Shown here: positions 6,988 through 11,327 of the stretch, in pieces
How positions within the stretch are numbered: the first letter of the stretch is position 1
Layout of the letters: every line of letters starts with the position of its first letter
Source of the DNA: Autumnicola edwardsiae
GTDB lineage: Bacteria > Bacteroidota > Bacteroidia > Flavobacteriales > Flavobacteriaceae
Direction: 5' to 3'
NCBI RefSeq assembly: GCF_031846505.1
Contig: NZ_JAVRHP010000098.1
Location: 1 to 11,327, forward strand
DNA: 11,327 bases
Program-made: the position numbers and the translations under genes
Notes under the pieces: model-generated
What the model was told of the DNA's origin: nothing
Databases searched by the model: none
Seen by the model: only the letters and a program-made list of their open reading frames with translations

Positions 6988-7692
6988 ATGGCAAGATGTA
7001 CAGCACCAGCTAATGGTCATCGCACAGCAAGTGGAAGGGCAAACTGCCCTGCTTGCGGAGGCAGATATCACGGATATAATTCATATCCTACATATAATTC
7101 ACCTTACTCTTCATCCTCATACAGTTCAAGAGGTAATGGTAGTAGCGGCGGAAGCACTAAAAGAAAAGTGAGTTGGTCTTCATACGGTTCAACTATATTA
7201 TATACACCATCGGAAATTCGTACTTTAACACCTGTACGTGAAAATATTGAGAAACGTGTAGATTTACCAGATTTGAGAGATGTTTTTCTTTGTCACGCTT
7301 GGGAGGACCGAAAAGGTTCCGCGAAAGAACTACACGATTTGTTAGAATCTAAAGGTGTTTCTGTTTGGTTTAGCGAAAAGGATGTTTTGTTAGGCTCTTC
7401 TTTACTCCGGGAAATCGACAAAGGATTGGTTAAGTCTCGGGTTGGTATCGTATTAGTAACTCCTTTATTCCTAAGACGCATTAAAAATGAAGGAGTAGCT
7501 GACAAAGAACTTTCTGCTCTATTAGCTCGTGATTTACTTGTTCCAATCGTACATAATACAACTTTTGAAGATTTACGGGAGGTAAGCCCATTACTTGGCT
7601 CACGTAGTGGATTGAGTACAATAGAAGATTCTATGTCTGAAGTTGCTGCAAAGTTAGCGGAATTGGTAACTCCAGAGACCATATTAAATTAA
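6988..7692 (+). CDS. TIR-domain protein with N-terminal zinc-ribbon-like head and Ser/Tyr-rich linker
   Basis: This 234-residue protein has three parts. Residues 1-27 form a small C/H/C/C head (C4, H11, C20, C23, the last two as CPACGG) that could bind one zinc ion. Residues 28-62 are a low-complexity Ser/Tyr/Gly/Asn-rich linker. From about residue 98 (DVFLCHAWEDRKG) there is a complete TIR domain. It has VWFSEKDVLLG in the box-2 position, GIVLVTP, and the likely catalytic glutamate E174 in VADKELSALLARD, although the usual Trp before it is absent. I recognise this head-linker-TIR layout as a conserved bacterial family but know no established function. The gene has its own candidate promoter, 167 bp after the TIR-SIR2 gene, and no attC-like repeat separates those two. 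The two may therefore be one functional unit. Zinc binding is inferred. Confidence 0.82.
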   Translation: MARCTAPANGHRTASGRANCPACGGRYHGYNSYPTYNSPYSSSSYSSRGNGSSGGSTKRKVSWSSYGSTILYTPSEIRTLTPVRENIEKRVDLPDLRDVFLCHAWEDRKGSAKELHDLLESKGVSVWFSEKDVLLGSSLLREIDKGLVKSRVGIVLVTPLFLRRIKNEGVADKELSALLARDLLVPIVHNTTFEDLREVSPLLGSRSGLSTIEDSMSEVAAKLAELVTPETILN

Positions 7693-7703
7693 ATTAAACA
7701 GAA

Positions 7704-7729
7704 TTCTTATCGATTACGAGCGATAAGGA
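7704..7729 (+). other. Hairpin just after the zinc-ribbon TIR gene
   Basis: TTCTTATCG (7704-7712) pairs with CGATAAGGA (7721-7729) over 9 bp including one T-G wobble, with an 8-nt loop, 12 bp after the stop codon. No T-tract follows, so it is not a convincing intrinsic terminator. It may protect the mRNA end or belong to the adjoining attC-like element. Confidence 0.45.
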
Positions 7730-7735
7730 ACTGCA

Positions 7736-7890
7736 CACAACGACCTATAAAAGCAATGTTTAAACCTGTTTCAATTTAAAACGCTCTGCTCGTTTGCAAC
7801 GCTTGATTGTGCTGCACTGTTCCCTTCGGTCGGAACCTGCGGACAATCAAGCTCGCCAGCTCGCCCAGTTATTATACGAGATTTTGCCAC
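7736..7890 (+). repeat. attC-like structured intergenic repeat, copy 1
   Basis: The outer ends are CACAACGACCTATAA and TTATACGAGATTTTGCC, which are partly complementary (TATAA with TTATA and the outer bases). Inside is a long hairpin: a perfect 10-bp stem GCTTGATTGT (7801-7810)/ACAATCAAGC (7843-7852), then a short stem, then GTTCC (7819-7823)/GGAAC (7832-7836). It shares CTCGTTTGCAACGC and most of the hairpin with the copy at 8751-8900. It ends 16 bp before the coiled-coil TIR gene. Two bands of imperfect pairing around a variable structured centre is the layout of integron attC sites. The right core is degenerate here (ATTTTGCC instead of ACGTTGGC). Confidence 0.65.
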
Positions 7891-7906
7891 ACATTTATTC
7901 CACACT

Positions 7907-8749
7907 ATGAGTATATCTTCAATAACATCAAATATTGACCGTCTTGAACGGGATATTGCAACTCTAGAAAAGCAAAAATCGGCTGAATCTGATAAGGAAC
8001 TAAGACTATTGAAAAGTGTCGACAGCCTTTCAGATCAAGCTAATAAAACGAGTTCTGAGTCAGCGGTCAGGAGTAAAATGAATCAGATCCGGACCAAGCA
8101 AACGGAACTCAGTAGGATAGAAAAAAAGAAAGCGGATATTTCTAAAAAGTTGGCTGACAAGAACAAACAGGTACGAAAACACCAAATAGACCTAGCTAAA
8201 GAGCAAACGAAAGAGCGCAAGAAAACTGAACGGGAGCAACTAGAATTTCAACGCAACCTAAATAGAGAACTAGAAAGACAAAAACATCTAACACACGAAA
8301 CGATAAAAGTTCAAAATTCTGAAGCCCCTAAAAAAGAGAATAAAGAATATGATGTATTCATATCTCATTCCTCTGCCGATAAAGATGAGTTTGTTAGACC
8401 ATTAGCAACTGAACTTCAAGAACTGGGAATTAAAGTCTGGTACGACGAGTTTGAATTAAAAATCGGGGATAGCCTAAGACGCTCTATCGACCAAGGTCTG
8501 ATAAATTCGAGATATGGAATCGTCGTTTTATCTTCTTCCTTTTTTAAAAGAGATTGGACGAATTATGAACTTGATGGTTTTGTTAATAAAGAGATGAACG
8601 GACTAAAGGTCATTTTACCAATTTGGCACAAGGTTTCTAAAGATGAAGTGCAAAAATTCAGTTTAAGTTTGGCTGATAAGGTCGCTCTAAATAGTTCAAT
8701 TTATAGTATTAAAGAAATTGCAGAAGAAATAAACAGCCTCATAAAATAA
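7907..8749 (+). CDS. Coiled-coil-TIR domain protein
   Basis: Of 280 residues, about 1-128 are a highly charged Lys/Glu/Gln-rich helix with heptad spacing and almost no Gly or Pro, predicted to form a long coiled coil for oligomerisation. The TIR domain runs from about 146 to 262. It shows EYDVFISHSSADKDEFVRP, then KVWYDEFELKIGDSLR (box 2), then GIVVLSSSFFKRDW, with predicted catalytic E221 in WTNYELDG, and finally VILPIWHKVSKDEV and SLADKVAL. No signal peptide or membrane segment is seen. It is the closest relative of the next TIR gene in this window, sharing DEFVRPLA-like, WYDEF-LKIGDSL and ILPIWH segments. The gene is flanked by attC-like repeats on both sides, like a single-gene cassette. 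NAD cleavage or cyclic nucleotide signalling is expected of the fold but not shown. Confidence 0.85.
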   Translation: MSISSITSNIDRLERDIATLEKQKSAESDKELRLLKSVDSLSDQANKTSSESAVRSKMNQIRTKQTELSRIEKKKADISKKLADKNKQVRKHQIDLAKEQTKERKKTEREQLEFQRNLNRELERQKHLTHETIKVQNSEAPKKENKEYDVFISHSSADKDEFVRPLATELQELGIKVWYDEFELKIGDSLRRSIDQGLINSRYGIVVLSSSFFKRDWTNYELDGFVNKEMNGLKVILPIWHKVSKDEVQKFSLSLADKVALNSSIYSIKEIAEEINSLIK

Positions 8750-8750
8750 C

Positions 8751-8900
8751 GTGTGACAACATTATATAAAAACCTTTCCCCAATCAAAATTTTGTACTCG
8801 TTTGCAACGCCTGATTGTGGTGCGCCGTTCCCTTTGATGGGAACCTACGGACAATTAATCACGCCAGCTCAAACTTTTTTATACGAGACGTTGGCTGCAA
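8751..8900 (+). repeat. attC-like structured intergenic repeat, copy 2
   Basis: The left end GTGACAACATTATATAAAAA begins one base after the stop codon of the coiled-coil TIR gene. The right end is TTTTTTATACGAGACGTTGG. TATAAAAA and TTTTTATA are complementary, and the outer CAAC and GTTG pair with an unpaired offset between. The core GTTGGCT is near the integron GTTRRRY consensus. The centre carries GTTCCC (8827-8832)/GGGAAC (8839-8844) with a 6-nt loop and an outer ATTGT/ACAAT stem (8814-8818 with 8851-8855). It shares CTCGTTTGCAACGC (8797-8810) and the following ~45 bp, with scattered changes, with copy 1. Confidence 0.68.
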
Positions 8901-8938
8901 CTTTTTCCAAGCTTCTCAAATAAAAAAACAATCGGATT

Positions 8939-9271
8939 ATGCATTATGATGTTTTTATATGCCATGCGAGTGAAGATAAAGAAGATTTTGTTAGGCCTTT
9001 AGCTAAACTGCTTCAACAACAGCATATTGAAGTATGGTACGATGAATTTTCATTAAAAATTGGTGATAGTCTTACGCAAAAAATTGATGAAGGTTTATCT
9101 AATTCAAGCTTTGGTATAGTAGTTCTAAGTCCAAATTTTTTCAAAAAACCTTGGGCTAAAAGAGAATTGAATGGACTAACCCTTCGTGAAATGGTTGAGC
9201 AAAAGAATTTGATTCTACCAATATGGCATCGAGTAACTATGGAAGAGTTGCGAAATTTTCTCCTCCACTAG
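8939..9271 (+). CDS. TIR-domain protein, N-terminal part of a frameshifted gene
   Basis: The 110-residue frame holds nearly all of a TIR domain: YDVFICHASEDKEDFVRP at the start, VWYDEFSLKIGDSL in box 2, GIVVLSPNFFKKPW, predicted catalytic E76 in WAKRELNG, and LILPIWHRVTMEEL. It then runs into LRNFLLH and a stop. The homologous stretch of the preceding TIR protein continues DEVQKFSLSLADK, and the matching FSPPLADK is present here in the -1 frame from 9259. So this frame and the one ending at 10311 were, or are, one gene of about 457 residues. The switch lies between 9246 and 9260, either by a one-base deletion or by programmed slippage at A AAT TTT (9253-9259). If no slippage occurs, the short product lacks the last TIR helix and may be unstable. 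Confidence 0.75.
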   Translation: MHYDVFICHASEDKEDFVRPLAKLLQQQHIEVWYDEFSLKIGDSLTQKIDEGLSNSSFGIVVLSPNFFKKPWAKRELNGLTLREMVEQKNLILPIWHRVTMEELRNFLLH

Positions 9272-10311
9272 CTGATAAATTAGCTGGAACAACACAAAAT
9301 GGAATAAATTCCCTCCTAAGGGATTTAATAAAGAAAATTAAACCTGAAGAAAGCCCTTTAGTGGTAGCGAAAAAATACTTGACAGAACTTGAGGTTGAGA
9401 CTCCTGCAATTTCTGACGAATGGTGGTTAGACATCATTGAATACAAGGAGTTCTTAAAATATCCTGATTTAAATTCCCATAAAAGATGGAGTTTTCCGCT
9501 TCCTCACGTCGATAATGATTTTGGAAAATTTAGAGGTTTAAATATAGCTTCAACAGTATTACAAATAGATTGGTCCTTTGAGGGAGAGGAACTAAATATA
9601 TGTCCAATCACAAATCCAGAAAAAATCCATCAATTTATTAGTAGATGGCCTGGCCTTTATGAATGTGCAAGAGAAAATCCTGAAATTTTAGCATTATATG
9701 TTCCTCAATTAACTATTCCTGGATTTGATGAAGGTTTCGAAGATGTTTTCGATAATTTATTAGAAAAAAAAGATGGACGTTCGGATATAATTTTTTCGAA
9801 CGGGGGTTTGAACACCTTGTCTGATAACAAACCAACTTGTGGAAACGTAATAGCTCTCAGGCATCCGGATTTTGGCAATTACACAAGCCGAGCGCTTGCG
9901 CGAACATATTTCTATGCACATGATACAAATTACTCAAGATCAAATATCGATGCATTTGAAGGATTGGTATGGCTATTAAGTTCAGATTCAAATTGGTTAC
10001 CAGAAAAATATCGTTCGACTTTTTTGAATGGCATTTTAGATAATGATATTTGGCTTAGTGACTTATCGAAAAGAAAACCCTCCAAATTCCCACTAAAATT
10101 ATGGAAGAATAAACGAGATAATTTTAGTTACACAAAGACTATAAAAAAGGAGATAGAAGATCATATAATTTCAGTACTTGAAGAACTTGAAATCATAGGT
10201 GATTCAAAAAAAATTAAAAATAGAATGTTGGAAATAGATATTGCTCAAAAATTTTATAACTACAAGGAGTGGGTAAATGAAATAAAATTACGTTTAAACA
10301 GCAGCAGCTAA
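9223..10311 (+). CDS. C-terminal part of the frameshifted TIR gene: end of TIR plus unrecognised domain
   Basis: Homology to TIR proteins starts only around VAKFSPPLADKLAGT, so the ATG at 9223, inside the TIR frame, is not a natural start. From about 9259 the frame completes the TIR domain (SPPLADKLA, then a helix to KKIKPEES) and continues with about 320 residues I do not recognise. That region is rich in Trp, Asp and Asn, with segments ISDEWWLDIIEYKEF, RWSFPLPHVDNDFG, LYVPQLTIPGFDEG and GNVIALRHPDFGNYTSRAL. It ends in a charged helical stretch. No NADase, nuclease, ATPase or membrane motif is evident. A sensor or adaptor domain fused to TIR is plausible but unproven. The frame ends directly at a repeat remnant (TAACAACG). 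Lack of stops over 350 codons argues that the domain was under selection until recently or still is. Confidence 0.7.
   Translation: MASSNYGRVAKFSPPLADKLAGTTQNGINSLLRDLIKKIKPEESPLVVAKKYLTELEVETPAISDEWWLDIIEYKEFLKYPDLNSHKRWSFPLPHVDNDFGKFRGLNIASTVLQIDWSFEGEELNICPITNPEKIHQFISRWPGLYECARENPEILALYVPQLTIPGFDEGFEDVFDNLLEKKDGRSDIIFSNGGLNTLSDNKPTCGNVIALRHPDFGNYTSRALARTYFYAHDTNYSRSNIDAFEGLVWLLSSDSNWLPEKYRSTFLNGILDNDIWLSDLSKRKPSKFPLKLWKNKRDNFSYTKTIKKEIEDHIISVLEELEIIGDSKKIKNRMLEIDIAQKFYNYKEWVNEIKLRLNSSS
9253..9259 (+). other. Candidate -1 slippery heptamer A AAT TTT
   Basis: In the upstream TIR frame the codons read CGA AAT TTT. The heptamer fits X XXY YYZ (AAA TTT T after slipping back one base). A -1 slip would produce EELRNFSPPLADK, the same length and register as DEVQKFSLSLADK in the preceding TIR protein. 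A weak stem, CCA-GCT with AGC-TGG and a 3-nt bulge (9265-9287), lies 5 nt downstream. The competing explanation is loss of one G at 9246-9248, which would restore EEVAKF. Confidence 0.4.
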
Positions 10312-10375
10312 CAACGTATCCCCAATTATCAAGCTCGCCAGCTCACCCAATTCTACCAAGGCGGTGTAAGCTATT
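10309..10375 (+). repeat. Degenerate attC-like repeat, copy 3
   Basis: The left end TAACAACGTAT overlaps the stop codon of the TIR gene. A 17-bp exact match to copy 1, ATCAAGCTCGCCAGCTC (10328-10344 here, 7846-7862 there), is followed by CCCA and TT in both. The left arm of the internal hairpin and the TATACGAG right end are missing, so this copy looks deleted internally. Confidence 0.55.
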
Positions 10376-10387
10376 TGAACAAAACCT

Positions 10388-10906
10388 ATGAAAAAATTCC
10401 TTATTGCAATAATCTTATTATCAGGCTTTTTAAGTTGTCAATCTGAAAAAAAAGTTGATGAAAAACCAGACTATTTACGCTGGGTGGGAGACATCGAACA
10501 GAATGACCAAATAGATGAATCGGACTTTAAAATTTGTAACGGAGACGACTATATTCTTCAATACTTCAATTTAGGAGAAGGTCCTGTTTATGGCGGAGAA
10601 AAATCATCCCTTCTAAACACTTTCAAATCGAAATACAAGCCATTGTCAAATAAAGACCAAAACGGTTTTATCAGAGTACGTTTCATTGTAAACTGCGAAG
10701 GAAAAACAGGTAGGTTCAGGGTATTGCAGTCCGACTATAACTATCAGGAAATTGAATTTGACGAAAGAATAGTTACTCAACTTGTGGATATAACAAAAGA
10801 GATTGAAAACTGGCAAATTCTTTACAGAAGTGATATTCCTGTTGACTATTATATGTATCTCATTTTTAAAATATCAGAAGGACAACTAACAGAAATTTTA
10901 CCTTAA
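10388..10906 (+). CDS. Small lipoprotein with TonB C-terminal-like segment
   Basis: The 172-residue protein begins with a lipoprotein signal peptide: KK, a hydrophobic run FLIAIILLSGFL, and a lipobox cysteine at C17 (FLSC), followed by the polar QSEKKVDEK. It should be anchored in the envelope. The C-terminal part, about residues 95-150, reads FIRVRFIVNCEGKTGRFRV and then a helix with DERIVTQLVDITKEIENW. This resembles the beta-beta-alpha arrangement of TonB energy-transducer C-termini, although a TonB membrane anchor and proline-rich linker are absent. The stop overlaps the next start (TAATG), so the two genes are very likely co-translated. It is not a TIR-type gene. It lies directly after repeat copy 3 and may be another cassette or the far flank. 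Function is unknown. Confidence 0.7.
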   Translation: MKKFLIAIILLSGFLSCQSEKKVDEKPDYLRWVGDIEQNDQIDESDFKICNGDDYILQYFNLGEGPVYGGEKSSLLNTFKSKYKPLSNKDQNGFIRVRFIVNCEGKTGRFRVLQSDYNYQEIEFDERIVTQLVDITKEIENWQILYRSDIPVDYYMYLIFKISEGQLTEILP

Positions 10907-11327
10907 TGAAAAATCTTGGTTTAATAATAGTGTTGTTGTCCTTTTCAGGCGTATTTGCTCAACCCAATTGCGAGGCTTACAAATATCTTGGTGATACCTT
11001 AAAATACGAAGCCTGTAAGAAATCATTGGAAATTAAAGGACATTATCAATTCACCAGGGAATTTCAAACTGTTCTGGACGAATCCTTAGCGATTGATTCA
11101 ACATTTGATTATGCTTACCGGGCAAAATCTGTTGCTTATCTTAAAAGTGGAGATTTTGTGACCTGGAAGAAATTTATTGACAAAGCAGTTCTGTATAACC
11201 CGGAAGAACATCTTGGGTATAGAGGTTGGTGTCGTTACCAGTTTTTTAGAGATTATAAAGGAGCAATAGAAGACATTGAAAAGCTGGACAGTTTAGTGGA
11301 TTACGACATTGGGCAAAGTCAGAATGG
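10906..11327 (+). CDS. Secreted TPR-like protein, truncated by the window edge
   Basis: The ATG at 10906-10908 overlaps the stop of the lipoprotein gene by one base. The frame stays open for 140 codons to the window end, so the C-terminus is missing. A signal peptide is clear: MKN, the hydrophobic LGLIIVLLSFSGVFA, and probable cleavage before QPN. Downstream are helical pairs with TPR-like spacing: DESLAIDSTFDYAYRAKSVA, then KAVLYNPEEHLGYRGWCRY and DYKGAIEDIEKLDSL. Two early cysteines (CEAY and CKKS) flank the first helix. TPR proteins mediate protein contacts; in the periplasm this one may work with the co-translated lipoprotein. The partner and pathway are unknown. Confidence 0.72.
   Translation, partial: MKNLGLIIVLLSFSGVFAQPNCEAYKYLGDTLKYEACKKSLEIKGHYQFTREFQTVLDESLAIDSTFDYAYRAKSVAYLKSGDFVTWKKFIDKAVLYNPEEHLGYRGWCRYQFFRDYKGAIEDIEKLDSLVDYDIGQSQN

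Noticed and set aside
5502..7692. Classic Thoeris (ThsA plus ThsB) operon
   Set aside because: The SIR2 protein has an N-terminal TIR and no SLOG or Macro domain, so calling it ThsA is not supported; only the general TIR plus SIR2 logic is shared.
7704..7729. Intrinsic terminator after the zinc-ribbon TIR gene
   Set aside because: The hairpin is good but no T-tract follows, so it is listed only as a hairpin.
7736..8900. CRISPR array
   Set aside because: The repeats are about 150 bp, only two well-preserved copies exist, and a full gene lies between them.
9223..9258. ATG at 9223 as the true start of the long C-terminal frame
   Set aside because: The first residues have no TIR homology; similarity begins only around the frame crossover, so the ATG is accidental.

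Overview
The window looks like a chromosomal segment of a marine or soil-type Flavobacteriia (Bacteroidota). The evidence is four matches to the Bacteroidota -7 promoter element TAnnTTTG at sensible distances from start codons, the absence of strong Shine-Dalgarno sequences, a Flavobacteriia-style gene set (oligopeptidase B and a probable capnine/sulfonolipid gene pair), and moderate to low G+C. I cannot name the genus from sequence alone.

Left part, about 1-5150, is ordinary core genome. A YbaB/EbfC nucleoid-associated protein gene (minus strand) diverges from an oligopeptidase B-like S9 peptidase gene. Next come a PLP-dependent cysteine synthase/cystathionine beta-synthase-fold gene and a PLP-dependent alpha-oxoamine synthase (serine palmitoyltransferase-like) gene. 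Each of the last two is closed by a clear intrinsic terminator. Adjacency of these two PLP enzymes is what is expected for the first two steps of capnine sulfonolipid synthesis: cysteate synthase, then cysteate fatty-acyltransferase.

Right part, about 5150-10380, is a visibly more A/T-rich accessory region built almost entirely of TIR-domain genes. In order they are: a TIR-SIR2 fusion (two predicted NAD-consuming domains in one chain); a TIR protein with an N-terminal C/H/C/C zinc-ribbon-like head and a Ser/Tyr/Gly-rich linker; a coiled-coil-TIR protein; and a TIR protein joined to a ~340-residue unrecognised domain but interrupted by a -1 frameshift. The frameshift lies beside a textbook slippery heptamer, A AAT TTT. 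All four TIR domains keep the glutamate expected for NADase activity. The genetic logic, several diverse TIR proteins beside one SIR2 NADase, resembles Thoeris anti-phage defence, but no SLOG or Macro effector is present, so a Thoeris assignment is an analogy only.

The TIR genes in the right half are separated by ~150-bp structured repeats (7736-7890 and 8751-8900, with a remnant at 10309-10375 and a possible right end at 5471-5490). These have imperfectly complementary ends flanking an internal hairpin, much like integron attC sites, and the stop codons of the third and fourth TIR genes abut them. No integrase lies in the window. I interpret the region as a cassette-like defence island. The window ends with a small lipoprotein gene overlapping a truncated secreted TPR-type gene.
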